Below are positions 53,029 to 62,267 of a DNA stretch of 64,000 nucleotides, in pieces. The notes beneath the pieces are model-generated. The model was not told the DNA's origin. It saw only the letters and a list, made by a program, of their open reading frames with translations, and ran no database searches. Every line of letters starts with the position of its first letter. Within the stretch, counting starts at the first letter, position 1. Origin of the DNA: Clostridia bacterium (lineage in GTDB: Bacteria; Bacillota; Clostridia; Christensenellales; CAG-138). Location: positions 59,969 to 123,968 of the forward strand of contig JAFWVQ010000020.1 in the NCBI GenBank assembly GCA_017523925.1, read 5' to 3'. Position numbers and translations under genes: made by a program.

Positions 53029-53061
53029 GGGTTATCGACCGGAAACGGTGATCGATAACCC
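53029..53061 (-). terminator. terminator of the M42 peptidase gene
   Basis: Perfect 10-bp stem GGGTTATCGA (53029-53038) with TCGATAACCC (53052-53061), then TTTGC on the minus strand (short U-tract). Confidence 0.7.
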
Positions 53062-53092
53062 CTATAAAATCATTTGGCCATCAAAAGCGGAG

Positions 53093-54109
53093 TTATTCAG
53101 TTACGTATGCCCTGATAAGCTCAAGCGTGTTCTTCACGCCGTCGATATGCGAGCGCTCGTAGCCGTGCGAAGCATATACACCGGCTCCGATCAGGCCGTG
53201 GCGCAGATCGTAACCCGCGTCAAGCGCGGCATCCGCATCCGAACCATAGAGCGGATAAACATCGAGCGCAAAATCGAGCTCATGCTTCTTCGCAAGCTGA
53301 ACGAGCCTGTCGGTAAGCTCATAGTTATAAGGGCCATGGGAATCCTTTACGCAGATGGAGACCTGATGCTCCTTGCAGTCCAGCCCTTCGCCGACGCAGC
53401 CCATATCCACGCTGATGATCTCCTCCGCATCAGACGGGATGCCGCTTGAGCAGCCGTGGCCGACCTCTTCGAAAACGGTGAGGTAGATATAAACCTTGCG
53501 GGCAAGCTTGATCTCCCCTTCGGAGATCCTTCTTGCAACGTCAAGCAGGATGGCGGCGCTGAGCTTATCATCGAGGAAGCGGCTCTTGATATAGCCGGAA
53601 GAGGTGACGGTAGTGCGCGGATCGAAGCAAACGTAATCTCCGATCGCGATGCCAAGCGCCTTTGTTTCATCGGCTGTGAACACCTTTTCATCGAGAACAA
53701 GGTCCATGCCGTCCCAATCGCGCTTCTGTTCGCTGTATTTGCCGTTGACGTGAACCGAAGGATCGTTCATCTGGAAGCAGCCTTCGTAGACCTTGCCGTC
53801 ACGGGTGTAAACGCGGGCATTTTCGGTCTCGGCGTTGTTTGCGTTCATGCCGCCGACACGAGTGAGCTTGAGCCTGCCGTTGCCCTTTATAGAGGCGACC
53901 ATGCATCCGAGCGTGTCGATATGCGCGGAGAACACGGTGGGCGTTCCCTCTCCGCCAAGGCAGCAGAGCACGCAGCCCTTGCGCGTCATCTCGGGCTTGA
54001 AGCCGAGTTTTTCGAGTTCGCCCATCAGGTATTCAGCAGCCCTTTTCGTGTAGCCGCTGGGGCTGTCGATAGCCATAAGCTTTTTAAGTTGATCAAGAGT
54101 GTATTCCAT
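53093..54109 (-). CDS. M42-family metallo-aminopeptidase
   Basis: The 338-residue protein has the dinuclear metal site of M42 enzymes: H in FSAHIDTLG, D in SRFLDDKLSAA, E/E in TVFEEVGHG, D in ISVDMGCVG and H in YASHGYERSH. M42 peptidases form large tetrahedral complexes that trim peptides, in keeping with amino-acid use. The ATG is at 54109. It follows the ABC exporter by 53 nt and may be co-transcribed. Confidence 0.92.
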   Translation of the reverse strand: MEYTLDQLKKLMAIDSPSGYTKRAAEYLMGELEKLGFKPEMTRKGCVLCCLGGEGTPTVFSAHIDTLGCMVASIKGNGRLKLTRVGGMNANNAETENARVYTRDGKVYEGCFQMNDPSVHVNGKYSEQKRDWDGMDLVLDEKVFTADETKALGIAIGDYVCFDPRTTVTSSGYIKSRFLDDKLSAAILLDVARRISEGEIKLARKVYIYLTVFEEVGHGCSSGIPSDAEEIISVDMGCVGEGLDCKEHQVSICVKDSHGPYNYELTDRLVQLAKKHELDFALDVYPLYGSDADAALDAGYDLRHGLIGAGVYASHGYERSHIDGVKNTLELIRAYVTE

Positions 54110-54162
54110 GTTGACCTCCGGATGGATTATTTATTGCTTCTTCCGCATTATGAGCGGAGTTG

Positions 54163-55950
54163 TCACTTGATGAGATAGAAGCTGTTCTGCGCATCGTGCA
54201 GCTTCTTGTACTCGCCGCCAAGCGCTATCAGCTCGTCATGACTGCCCATCTCCACTATGCCGCGCTCGTCGATAACGGCGATCTTGTCGGCATTACGAAC
54301 GGTCGAGAGCCTGTGCGCGATAACGAGCGTTGTTCTTCCCTTGCTCAGGCGCTCGAATGCGGCGGTTATGCGCGCTTCGGTTGCGGAGTCGAGAGCGCTC
54401 GTCGCCTCATCGAGAATGAGTATTGGCGGGTTTTTAAGGAAGATACGCGCTATCGAAACGCGCTGCTTCTGTCCGCCCGAAAGCGTTATGCCGCGCTCGC
54501 CGACGATCGTGTCATAGCCGTCCGGCATTTTCATGATATCCTCGTGGATCTCGGCGGCGATGGCGGCGCGCACTATCTCCTCGTCGGTAGCATCGATCCT
54601 GCCGTAGCGGATGTTGTCCTTGATGCTCGCGGCAAAGAGGAAAACGTCCTGCTGAACGATGCCGATATTGCGCCTGAGGGACTCGAGCGTAACGCCTTTG
54701 ATATCCTTGCCGTCCACCGTGATGCTTCCGTCAACGGTTTCATAGAAGCGCGGCAGCAGATGGCAGAGCGTTGTTTTGCCTCCGCCAGAAGGGCCGACCA
54801 AAGCAACGGTCTCGCCCGCTTTAATTTGCAGGCTGATGGTCTCAAGCACGTTGCGCGGGGTATCGTCGTTCGTTTGATACGCAAAGGTAACATTGTTGAA
54901 GTCGATATCGCCCCGAACGTTCTTAAGCTCCACCGCATCCGGCGCGTCCTCGATCTCGGGCTCAGTGTCAAGAAGCTCGGTGAACCGCTTGAAGCCGGCC
55001 ATACCCATAGCATACTGCTCGGAGAAAGCGGCAAGCTTTCTGATCGGATTTGTGAATGATGAAACGTACAGCAGGAATACGATGAGCGTGGTATGATCCA
55101 TCCTGCCGCGCATGATCAAAAAGCCGCTGACGGTCAGCACCAGCACGCCCATGATGGACGTGAAGAAATCCATGCCGGCGTGGAACAGACCCATCGTTTT
55201 ATAGTAGCGGCGTTTGGATTTGATGAAGATGCTGTTGCCCTTCTCAAACTTTTCGATCTCGTAGCTTTCGTTCGTAAAGGCCTTGGCGACACGTGCTCCG
55301 CTGATGGAGGATTCGATATCCGCATTGATTATCGCAACGCCCTCCTTGACCTTGCGAGAGGTGCGGCTCATCTGTGTTCTCAGCTTCATAACGAAAAGCA
55401 TGAGTATCGGCACCGTCAGGATCAGCACGAGCGCAAGCCGCCATTCGATGAACAGCATTGCGACGAATGCGCCAAGGAAGGTCACCACGGAGATGAATAC
55501 ATCCTCGGGACCGTGATGCGCAAGCTCCGTAACGTCGAAAAGGTCGTTCGTGCAGCGTGAGAGGAGCTTTCCCGTGCGCGATTTATCGTAAAAGCTGAAG
55601 CCAAGCTTCTGCAGATGCGAAAATACGTCCCTTCGCATATCCGCCTCGATATTCACGCCGAGCGTATGCCCAAGATAGGTAACGATGAAGGTGGCGACGG
55701 TGCGCAGCACATACATACCGAAGCAGAGCGCCATAAGCACGAAAAACGGCGCATATTTCGGAGAATCCGGAGTCAGATAATCGTAGAGCGCTTTTCTTGA
55801 TATCAGCGGATACGAGATGTCCACCGCAGAAATGAACAGCGCGCATGCCATGTCCGTCAGGAAAAGACCCATATGGGGCTTGTAATAGGAGGCAAAGCGC
55901 GATAATGCACCCTTTCGTGTCTTACTTGATCGGGTATCCACATTCTTCAT
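54163..55950 (-). CDS. ABC exporter half-transporter (membrane domain plus ATPase)
   Basis: The 595-residue protein has an N-terminal six-helix type I exporter domain (~1-330) and a C-terminal ATPase: Walker A GPSGGGKTT, signature TLSGGQKQRVSIAR, Walker B ILILDEATSALD and H-loop VIAHRLSTVRNAD. It is of the MsbA/LmrA/BmrA type and should act as a homodimer, or heterodimer with a partner not in this window, exporting lipid, drug or peptide. The stop/start overlaps the small membrane protein by 4 nt. Confidence 0.93.
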   Translation of the reverse strand: MKNVDTRSSKTRKGALSRFASYYKPHMGLFLTDMACALFISAVDISYPLISRKALYDYLTPDSPKYAPFFVLMALCFGMYVLRTVATFIVTYLGHTLGVNIEADMRRDVFSHLQKLGFSFYDKSRTGKLLSRCTNDLFDVTELAHHGPEDVFISVVTFLGAFVAMLFIEWRLALVLILTVPILMLFVMKLRTQMSRTSRKVKEGVAIINADIESSISGARVAKAFTNESYEIEKFEKGNSIFIKSKRRYYKTMGLFHAGMDFFTSIMGVLVLTVSGFLIMRGRMDHTTLIVFLLYVSSFTNPIRKLAAFSEQYAMGMAGFKRFTELLDTEPEIEDAPDAVELKNVRGDIDFNNVTFAYQTNDDTPRNVLETISLQIKAGETVALVGPSGGGKTTLCHLLPRFYETVDGSITVDGKDIKGVTLESLRRNIGIVQQDVFLFAASIKDNIRYGRIDATDEEIVRAAIAAEIHEDIMKMPDGYDTIVGERGITLSGGQKQRVSIARIFLKNPPILILDEATSALDSATEARITAAFERLSKGRTTLVIAHRLSTVRNADKIAVIDERGIVEMGSHDELIALGGEYKKLHDAQNSFYLIK

Positions 55951-56165
55951 TTTCCGTCCTCCTTGCCGCTGTTGTCATCGCTCGGATAGAGCGACTCAAG
56001 TTCGTCCTGAGCATGCATGCGCTTAACGATGCCGAGCAGCACGAATGCTGCGGCGAACATAAGGATCGGTATCCATACCTTGATCTTCAAGACCCATATT
56101 AGGCAAAGAAGTATGAAAGCTGCGGCTGTGAGGCCGATCGCCAAAAAGCTGAGAAAGCGTTTCAT
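55947..56165 (-). CDS. small two-helix membrane protein
   Basis: The 72-residue protein (ATG 56165, GGAGAG upstream) has two hydrophobic segments (FLSFLAIGLTAAAFILLCLIWVL and WIPILMFAAAFVLLGIV; shown as two pieces) and a charged tail (DDNSGKEDGK). The frame extends to 56345, but the promoter at 56200-56228 excludes that. It overlaps the ABC exporter start (ATGA), so a role as an accessory subunit is possible. No family recognised. Confidence 0.7.
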   Translation of the reverse strand: MKRFLSFLAIGLTAAAFILLCLIWVLKIKVWIPILMFAAAFVLLGIVKRMHAQDELESLYPSDDNSGKEDGK

Positions 56166-56199
56166 TTGAAGATCTCTCCGTTCGGATTCATTTGCTTTG

Positions 56200-56228
56200 A
56201 TTTTAGCATAGAACACGCATGTTTGCAA
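56200..56228 (-). promoter_or_regulatory. sigma-A promoter of the small membrane protein/ABC exporter unit
   Basis: Minus strand: TTGCAA (56223-56228), 17-bp spacer ending TGC, TAAAAT (56200-56205). Confidence 0.65.
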
Positions 56229-56289
56229 CGGAATGCCGATATTATATTCCGCAGTTGAGAGCAGTACCAGCACCGCAAAACACCTGGCA

Positions 56290-56319
56290 AACAAAACGGC
56301 CCGCACCGCAGTGCGAGCC
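56290..56319 (-). terminator. terminator of gap
   Basis: Minus strand: GGCTCGCAC (56311-56319) pairs with GTGCGGGCC (56298-56306, one G-U), then GTTTTGTTTG. Confidence 0.8.
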
Positions 56320-56351
56320 GCAATATGCTTCAGTTTCGCAAACAAAGCCTA

Positions 56352-57380
56352 TCAGCCAAGCTCGGAGAAGAACTTGATGGTGCGAACCATCTGGCTGGTG
56401 TAGCTGTTCTCGTTGTCATACCAGGAAACGACCTGGACCTGGGTGTCGCCATTGGGGAGAGGCAGAACCATGGTCTGAGTGGCATCGAAGAGGGAGCCGA
56501 AGGTCATGCCGATAACGTCGGAGGAAACGATCTCATCGGTGGTGTAGCCGAAGGACTCGTTAGCCTGTGCCTTCATCGCCTCGTTGATCTGATCGACGGT
56601 CACGCTGCCCTTTACGACCGCATTGAGCATGGTGGTGGAGCCGGTGGGAGTGGGAACGCGCTGAGCGGCGCCGATGAGCTTGCCCGCAAGCTCGGGGATA
56701 ACGAGACCGATCGCCTTTGCGGCACCGGTGGAGTTGGGAACGATGTTCACCGCGCAGGCACGGCTGCGGCGGAGGTCGCCCTTCTTCTGGGGGCCGTCAA
56801 GGGGCATCTGATCGCCGGTGTAAGCGTGGATGGTGCACATGATACCGCTCTGGATGGGAGCGAGATCGTTGAGCGCCTTCGCCATGGGCGCAAGGCAGTT
56901 GGTGGTGCAGCTCGCGGCGGAGATGATGTTGTCTTCCTTCTTGAGGGTGTTGTGGTTTACGTTGTAAACGATGGTGGGCAGATCGTTGCCTGCGGGAGCG
57001 GAAATAACGACCTTGCGGGCGCCGGCATCGATATGAGCCTTCGCCTTTTCCTTGCTGGTGTAGAAGCCGGTGCACTCAAGAACAACGTCTACGCCGAGCT
57101 TGCCCCAGGGCAGATCCGCCGCATTGGGCATCTTGTAGATAACGATCTTCTGACCGTCGACGACGATATAGTTGTCCTCGCCCTCGCCCTCGTGGAAGTC
57201 CACGGTGTGGCCCTGAGCTACCCAGTTACCCTGGGTGGAGTCATACTTGAGCAGATGAGCAAGCATCTTTGCGGAGGTGAGGTCGTTGATGGCGACCACG
57301 TCATAACCTTCTGCGGCAAACATCTGACGGAAAGCCAGACGACCGATACGACCGAAACCGTTGATTGCAACCTTTACCAT
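56352..57380 (-). CDS. gap: glyceraldehyde-3-phosphate dehydrogenase (phosphorylating, type I)
   Basis: The 342-residue enzyme has the NAD-binding [13 protein letters not shown], catalytic Cys in [15 protein letters not shown], and [16 protein letters not shown] near the C-terminus. It makes 1,3-bisphosphoglycerate with NAD+ in glycolysis. GGAGG with an 8-nt gap supports ATG 57380, five codons inside the open frame. It is monocistronic, with a strong promoter and terminator as expected for an abundant enzyme. Confidence 0.98.
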   Translation of the reverse strand: MVKVAINGFGRIGRLAFRQMFAAEGYDVVAINDLTSAKMLAHLLKYDSTQGNWVAQGHTVDFHEGEGEDNYIVVDGQKIVIYKMPNAADLPWGKLGVDVVLECTGFYTSKEKAKAHIDAGARKVVISAPAGNDLPTIVYNVNHNTLKKEDNIISAASCTTNCLAPMAKALNDLAPIQSGIMCTIHAYTGDQMPLDGPQKKGDLRRSRACAVNIVPNSTGAAKAIGLVIPELAGKLIGAAQRVPTPTGSTTMLNAVVKGSVTVDQINEAMKAQANESFGYTTDEIVSSDVIGMTFGSLFDATQTMVLPLPNGDTQVQVVSWYDNENSYTSQMVRTIKFFSELG

Positions 57381-57439
57381 GTGTTTTTCCTCCAAATAAT
57401 TCTTGGTGATGGTGAACGGGCATACCCGTCCCTGTATTT

Positions 57440-57467
57440 ATTATAACGCGATTTCAGGAAAAATCAA
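57440..57467 (-). promoter_or_regulatory. sigma-A promoter of gap
   Basis: Minus strand: TTGATT (57462-57467), 16-bp spacer, TATAAT (57440-57445). Confidence 0.75.
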
Positions 57468-57498
57468 CCGCTAATTTTGGATATTTTTCCTATAATGA

Positions 57499-58428
57499 TT
57501 AAAAATTCAGCTCTTCAGCAACGATATAGAGCGGACGGTTCTTGAGCTCGTCGTACATTCTGTTCATATAGGCGCCCTGTATGCCGAGGAAAACGAAGCC
57601 TATACCCATCAGAAGCGCGAGGCCGAAGAACATCCACAGCAGACCTGACACTTTAACGGAGCATATCGCAAGGATGATGAAAACGAAGAAGGCGAGCAGG
57701 CTCAGCACGGAAAGACCCGCACCGAAATAGCCGCAGAGCGTCAGTGGACGGTCGGAGAAGCCGATTATGCCGTCCATAGCGAGCTTCATCATCTTCTTGA
57801 GCGAATACTTGGTCTTGCCTGCGTAGCGCTCGTTGCGAACGAACTCGATCGGGACCGCTTCAAAGCCCATCCATGCGCTCATGCCGCGAAGGAAGCGGTT
57901 ATGCTCACGCATTTTGAGGAAAACGTCCGCAACGCGGCGGTCTATTAGTCGGAAGTCGCCGGTATCGAGCGGGATCTCGGCGGCGCTCATCGCCTTTAGA
58001 ACGCGGTAATAGCAGGCGGCGGTGAACTTCTTGAAGAAGGTCTCGCCCTGGCGCTTCACGCGCTTGCCGTAGGCTATGTCCGCTCCGTTCTCCCATGCCT
58101 TGACCATCTCGACGATGACCTCCGGAGGATCCTGAAGATCGACGTCGATTATGATAAGCGCATCGCCCTGCGCCGCGTCCATGCCGCAGGTGACTGCGAG
58201 CTGATGGCCGAAATTGCGGCTGAAGGAGCGCACCTTGACCTGCGGGTTGTCCCTCGCGATCTTGCGCAGGATCTTCATAGACTTGTCGCGGCTGCCATCG
58301 TTGACGTAGATTATCTCGTAATCATAGCCAATGCTGCGCATCACTTCGTCCATTCGCTTGAAAGAGGTTTCGAGGACCTCCTGCTCGTTATAAACGGGCA
58401 CGATCAAAGAAAGCATTGCATTATCCAT
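57499..58428 (-). CDS. GT2-family glycosyltransferase with C-terminal membrane anchor
   Basis: The ~309-residue enzyme has the GT2 core (SLIVPVYNEQEVLE, YVNDGSRDKSMKIL, IIDVDLQDPPEVI with the DxD-like motif, GDFRLIDRRVADVF) and two C-terminal helices (~225-285). It resembles the YkcC/GtrB/DPM1-like polyprenyl-phosphate glycosyltransferases, which charge undecaprenyl phosphate with a sugar for surface glycans. ATG 58428 with AGGA upstream is chosen. It has its own promoter and no glycan genes beside it. Confidence 0.92.
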   Translation of the reverse strand: MDNAMLSLIVPVYNEQEVLETSFKRMDEVMRSIGYDYEIIYVNDGSRDKSMKILRKIARDNPQVKVRSFSRNFGHQLAVTCGMDAAQGDALIIIDVDLQDPPEVIVEMVKAWENGADIAYGKRVKRQGETFFKKFTAACYYRVLKAMSAAEIPLDTGDFRLIDRRVADVFLKMREHNRFLRGMSAWMGFEAVPIEFVRNERYAGKTKYSLKKMMKLAMDGIIGFSDRPLTLCGYFGAGLSVLSLLAFFVFIILAICSVKVSGLLWMFFGLALLMGIGFVFLGIQGAYMNRMYDELKNRPLYIVAEELNF

Positions 58429-58490
58429 TTTCTGTTCCTTTCTCATTTGCATAGAACGGGCAAAGCTCCCGCTCACATAGTCTAAGTTAC

Positions 58491-58519
58491 ATTATATTCG
58501 ATATGCGCCGTTTTTTCAA
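58491..58519 (-). promoter_or_regulatory. sigma-A promoter of the GT2 gene
   Basis: Minus strand: TTGAAA (58514-58519), 17-bp spacer, TATAAT (58491-58496). Confidence 0.8.
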
Positions 58520-58599
58520 GCAAATTGTGCAGTTTGCACAAATTCATCGAAACTTATACGGTATCCATGCGCACATCCGTCTCCGATCCGGGTGCAAAA

Positions 58600-58639
58600 G
58601 GCAAAAAGTGAGCGGCCATTACGGAGCTGCAATGGCCGC
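58600..58639 (-). terminator. terminator of nfnA-nfnB
   Basis: Perfect 9-bp stem GCGGCCATT (58612-58620) with AATGGCCGC (58631-58639). On the minus strand it is followed by TCACTTTTTGCCTTTT. Confidence 0.8.
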
Positions 58640-58660
58640 GTTTTGCAAAGATCGGTTGAT

Positions 58661-60067
58661 TTACTTGGAAAGCGCCTCGTCGATCGCTCTTGCGGCGACC
58701 TTGCCCGCGCCCATGGCCGAGATGACTGTCGCCGCGCCGGTCACGGCATCACCGCCGGCGTAGATGCCCTCGCGGGAAGTAAGACCGTCCTCGTTTACGA
58801 TGATGCCGCCGTGCAAATTCACTTCAAGGCCTTTGGTGGTGTCCTTGATGAGCGGATTGGGGCTGGTTCCGATGGAGATGATGACCGTGTCGACCTCGAG
58901 CTCGCACTCGCTTCCCGGCACGGGGACGGGTCTTCTCCTGCCCTTCGCATCGGGTTCACCGAGCTCCATCCTGATGCAGCGCATAGCGCGCACGAAGCCG
59001 TTCTTCGGATCGCGCGGGTCGTCTTCGTTATTATAACCGATTATCTCAACGGGATTGTTGAGAAGCCTGAAGTCGATGCCCTCCTCCTCAGCATGCTCGA
59101 CCTCCTCGCGCCTTGCGGGGAGCTCCTCCATGGAGCGGCGATAGACGATATAGACCTTCTCAGCACCAAGGCGCAGCGCTGTCCTTGCGGCGTCCATCGC
59201 AACGTTGCCGCCGCCTACGACCGCGACCCTGCCGCCCTTCATGATGGGCGTGACGGGTTTATCAAGATACGACTTCATCAGATTGCTGCGGGTCAGGAAC
59301 TCGTTTGCCGAGTAAACGCCCTTGAGGCTTTCGCCGGGGATACCCATGAAGTTCGGAAGTCCCGCGCCGGAGCCGATGAAGACGGCCTCATAGCCCTGCT
59401 CGAACAGCTCGTCGATGGTGAGCGTCTTGCCGATGACGACGTTTGTTTCAACGTCAACGCCGAGCGCATTGAGCGTGTCTACTTCCTTTGCTACGATAGC
59501 CTTGGGAAGGCGGAATTCGGGTATGCCGTAAACGAGCACGCCGCCCGCGGTGTGCAGCGCCTCAAACACCGTGACCTTATAGCCCTTCTTTGCAAGGTCG
59601 CCCGCGCAGGTAAGGCCGGATGGCCCGGAGCCCACGATCGCGACCCGATGCCCGTTCTGCTTCGGCAGCTCGGGCTGTTCCTTTGCGTTTTCGTTATGAT
59701 AGTCCGCCGCAAACCTTTCGAGCCTGCCGATGCCGACCGGCTCAAACTTGATGCCGAGCGTGCATTTGCTTTCGCACTGGGTCTCCTGCGGGCATACTCT
59801 TCCGCATACAGCGGGCAGTGACGAGCTTTCGCTGATTATCCTATACGCGCCCTCGAAATCGCCCTCCTTCATCCTTGAGATGAAATCCGGGATGTTGATG
59901 TTTACGGGGCAGCCCTCCACGCAGGGCCTGTTCTTGCAGTTCAAGCAGCGTTTGGCTTCCTCTACCACTATCTCGGCGGTGTAACCGAGCGCGACCTCGC
60001 TGAAATTATGTGCGCGCACCTCCGGGGCTTGCGTGGGCATCTCATGCTTTTTCTGTACTATTGCCAT
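58661..60067 (-). CDS. nfnB: NADPH-binding subunit of ferredoxin:NADP oxidoreductase (NfnB / GltA-type)
   Basis: The 468-residue flavoprotein has N-terminal Fe-S cysteines (CLNCKNRPCVEGCP and CGRVCPQETQCESKC), an FAD fold (VAIVGSGPSGLTCAGDLAKKG), an NADPH fold (VAVVGGGNVAMDAARTALRLG) and GGDAVTGAATVI at the end. It is annotated either as glutamate synthase small subunit/GltA or as NfnB. Pairing with the adjacent nfnA (14 nt upstream) and absence of a large glutamate synthase subunit favour Nfn, which bifurcates electrons between NADPH, NAD+ and ferredoxin. Confidence 0.92.
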   Translation of the reverse strand: MAIVQKKHEMPTQAPEVRAHNFSEVALGYTAEIVVEEAKRCLNCKNRPCVEGCPVNINIPDFISRMKEGDFEGAYRIISESSSLPAVCGRVCPQETQCESKCTLGIKFEPVGIGRLERFAADYHNENAKEQPELPKQNGHRVAIVGSGPSGLTCAGDLAKKGYKVTVFEALHTAGGVLVYGIPEFRLPKAIVAKEVDTLNALGVDVETNVVIGKTLTIDELFEQGYEAVFIGSGAGLPNFMGIPGESLKGVYSANEFLTRSNLMKSYLDKPVTPIMKGGRVAVVGGGNVAMDAARTALRLGAEKVYIVYRRSMEELPARREEVEHAEEEGIDFRLLNNPVEIIGYNNEDDPRDPKNGFVRAMRCIRMELGEPDAKGRRRPVPVPGSECELEVDTVIISIGTSPNPLIKDTTKGLEVNLHGGIIVNEDGLTSREGIYAGGDAVTGAATVISAMGAGKVAARAIDEALSK

Positions 60068-60081
60068 TTCTCATGCCCTCC

Positions 60082-60936
60082 TTATGCTTCGGCCTTTTTG
60101 AAGAGATTGCAGGTCTCCTCATGCGCGTGACGTTCAAACTCGAAATACATCCTGCCGCGGCTCATGGCCTCGTCGAAATCGACCTCATACCCGTTAAAGT
60201 CGGGGCCGTCCACACAGGCAAACTTTGTGATCCTTTCGCCATCCCTGTTGAGAGTGAGACGGCAGCAGCCGCACATACCGGTGCCGTCGATCATTATGGG
60301 GTTCATCGAAACCGTGACGGGTACGCCGAAGGGCTTGGCAGCAAGGGTAACGAATTTCATCATGATGAGGGGTCCGATCGTGATGATAAGATCGAACTTC
60401 TCCCCCGCTTCAAGCATTTCCTTGAGCGGGACGGTCACGTTGCCGTGGCGCGCATACGAGCCGTCGTCCGTCATAACAACGAGCTTGTCCGAGCAGGCTC
60501 TAAACTCATCCTCAAGGATAAGCAGATCCTTGCTGCGGAAGCCGATGATGCTTGTGACCTCCGCGCCAAGACGGTGGAATTCCTCAGCAACGGGCATTGC
60601 GATCGCGCAGCCGACTCCACCGCCGACTATGCACACCTTCTTGATCCCTTCCGTATGGGTCGGAACGCCGAGGGGCCCAACGAAATCCTGTATGGATTCG
60701 CCCTCATTCTTATGGTTAAGCTTCTCGGTGGTTGCGCCAACGATCTGGAAGATGATCTTGACCGTGCCCTCGTCCTTATTGACGCCGGCAACGGTGAGTG
60801 GGATCCTTTCGCCGTCCTCATCCACACGCAGGATGATGAACTGACCGGGCTTGGCTTTTGCGGCTACGAGGGGCGAAAGAATCTGCATCTCGGTCACCGT
60901 GGGGTTGAGCGAACGCTTTTTTGCTATCTTGTACAC
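60082..60936 (-). CDS. nfnA: NAD-binding subunit of ferredoxin:NADP oxidoreductase (NfnA; PyrK-like)
   Basis: The 284-residue protein has a ferredoxin-reductase-like FAD domain (N-terminal), an NAD-binding segment (VCIVGGGVGCAIAMPVAEE) and C-terminal [2Fe-2S] cysteines (GTGMCGCCRLTL, then FACVDGPDF). The architecture matches NfnA/sulfide dehydrogenase beta subunits and dihydroorotate dehydrogenase PyrK. The order nfnA-nfnB with 14 nt between them is the standard Nfn operon. Its promoter is at 60978-61006. Confidence 0.93.
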   Translation of the reverse strand: MYKIAKKRSLNPTVTEMQILSPLVAAKAKPGQFIILRVDEDGERIPLTVAGVNKDEGTVKIIFQIVGATTEKLNHKNEGESIQDFVGPLGVPTHTEGIKKVCIVGGGVGCAIAMPVAEEFHRLGAEVTSIIGFRSKDLLILEDEFRACSDKLVVMTDDGSYARHGNVTVPLKEMLEAGEKFDLIITIGPLIMMKFVTLAAKPFGVPVTVSMNPIMIDGTGMCGCCRLTLNRDGERITKFACVDGPDFNGYEVDFDEAMSRGRMYFEFERHAHEETCNLFKKAEA

Positions 60937-60977
60937 TTTGCTAACTCCTTATATTATTTCGGATGACAAGTCTTTAT

Positions 60978-61006
60978 ATTATAAAGCCAGAATTATTAAA
61001 AAGCAA
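60978..61006 (-). promoter_or_regulatory. sigma-A promoter of nfnA-nfnB
   Basis: Minus strand: TTGCTT (61001-61006), 17-bp spacer, TATAAT (60978-60983). Confidence 0.75.
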
Positions 61007-61080
61007 TCCGCTTTCTGCTCCCCGCATGGGTTTTGCGCGGTATATTTGCGATCGTGCATTTTTGAGCCGATAAGACAATT

Positions 61081-61106
61081 ATAAAAGAGCGGCCCGACCG
61101 AGCCGC
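61081..61106 (-). terminator. terminator of the DUF1002 gene
   Basis: Minus strand: GCGGC (61102-61106) pairs with GCCGC (61089-61093), then TCTTTTATAATT. Confidence 0.7.
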
Positions 61107-61138
61107 CCTTATGAATGCTGAAGTTAGACGATCATTAT

Positions 61139-62047
61139 TCAGTTGGACTTGACGAACGCGGAAAACACGTCGTTAAATATGTTTGCAAAGAACTCCGCAA
61201 CACCGACAAGGAAGTTTCCTATATCCTCAAACACCTTGCTTACTCCGTCCGCAAACTTCTGCCAGCCCGATACGGCATTTGCAAGGCCGAGCGCACGCTG
61301 CCTGATCTGCTCAACGTCCAGCCCTTCAAGGGTCCTTCCGAGGGTGAGGATCTGGCCAACCTGCTCTTCGGTGAGAACAACGTCGTTATCGTTGGCAATG
61401 GTGCGTATGCACTCCTTTACTTCATCATCGCTCATGGTCTGAGTAACGTCAAGGATCTTCTTGAGCTCGATTATCACCTCGGTCGCTTCGTCTGAGCCGA
61501 TTACCTCCGCAATATCCCAGGTAGTGAGCATTTCCTCGAAGCCCGCGCGCTTGATGTACTCGCTGATGAGACTGCCGGTCATGCTTTCATAGGCCTTGTA
61601 GATGCCAGTGAGAGCCGCCGTGCCGCTCACGGGACGCGGGGAAGCAACAACGATCTCCGCATCGGTTATGCCGACGGTGGCAAGGATGCTTTCATACATT
61701 TCGGCGGTGCAGTAGCTGATATTATGCGTGCTGACCTTTACGCCGCTGCCCTCCGGCAAAGCGCGAATGAAGATGCTGGAGATGGACCTCTGCCCGATCT
61801 TATCGGAAGGCACTTTACCGTCGAGGTAGAAGCGCTCCTCCGAGATCGTCACGGTGAGCACGCGCGCGGGATCCTGTTCGATGGTGCTGCTGAGCCCGAA
61901 TAGCTTGAGCACCTCTTCCCTTTCCTCCGCAGTCAGATCGGCGCCGAAAACAACGCGCCAATCCCCTTCGTCCATGGCAAAAGCCGCGGACACAGCGCCA
62001 AGTGCAAACAAAAATGCGAGCACGGCGCTAAGGATACGTTTTTTCAT
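61139..62047 (-). CDS. exported DUF1002 protein
   Basis: The 302-residue protein has an N-terminal signal peptide (KKRILSAVLAFLFALGAVSA, cleavage near AFA-MD). The mature part starts with VVFGADLTAEEREEVL, the DUF1002 signature, followed by two alpha/beta halves and a hydrophobic C-terminal region (IFNDVFSAFV). DUF1002 proteins are secreted proteins of Firmicutes with unknown function. The gene is monocistronic between a terminator and an upstream palindrome. No enzymatic motif is recognised. Confidence 0.88.
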   Translation of the reverse strand: MKKRILSAVLAFLFALGAVSAAFAMDEGDWRVVFGADLTAEEREEVLKLFGLSSTIEQDPARVLTVTISEERFYLDGKVPSDKIGQRSISSIFIRALPEGSGVKVSTHNISYCTAEMYESILATVGITDAEIVVASPRPVSGTAALTGIYKAYESMTGSLISEYIKRAGFEEMLTTWDIAEVIGSDEATEVIIELKKILDVTQTMSDDEVKECIRTIANDNDVVLTEEQVGQILTLGRTLEGLDVEQIRQRALGLANAVSGWQKFADGVSKVFEDIGNFLVGVAEFFANIFNDVFSAFVKSN

Positions 62048-62112
62048 AATAATAGTCCTTTCTTTGTATATTCAGGCAAATGCAAACGCTCTGCGCTCAC
62101 AGTTACCATTGT

Positions 62113-62127
62113 ATGGTACTATACCAT
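62113..62127. promoter_or_regulatory. palindrome upstream of the DUF1002 gene
   Basis: ATGGTA (62113-62118), 3-bp centre, TACCAT (62122-62127); the minus strand also reads TATAGT here. It is an operator-like dyad 66 bp upstream of the DUF1002 start. No certain promoter was resolved; the rest of 62048-62250 shows nothing recognisable. Confidence 0.4.
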
Positions 62128-62261
62128 AATCGTGCTTGATATTCCACCCGCTTTTGTTAAATCTTTGTGACATTTTGTTTTCAGCAAGCCGCACGTATCG
62201 CGATTTGGCGCGAAGCAAGCAATATATTTGTTCAAAGTCGCTCATTTGCTCGAAAATCCTG

Positions 62262-62267
62262 TATAAT
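62262..62267 (+). promoter_or_regulatory. -10 element upstream of the methionine gamma-lyase gene
   Basis: TATAAT ~100 nt before the start codon; no good -35 at 17 bp. The leader to 62365 shows no recognised S-box, T-box or other riboswitch. Confidence 0.45.

Noticed and set aside
56325..57446. 373-codon plus-strand frame opposite gap
   Set aside because: It covers gap almost exactly in antisense; gap is unmistakable and has promoter, SD and terminator.
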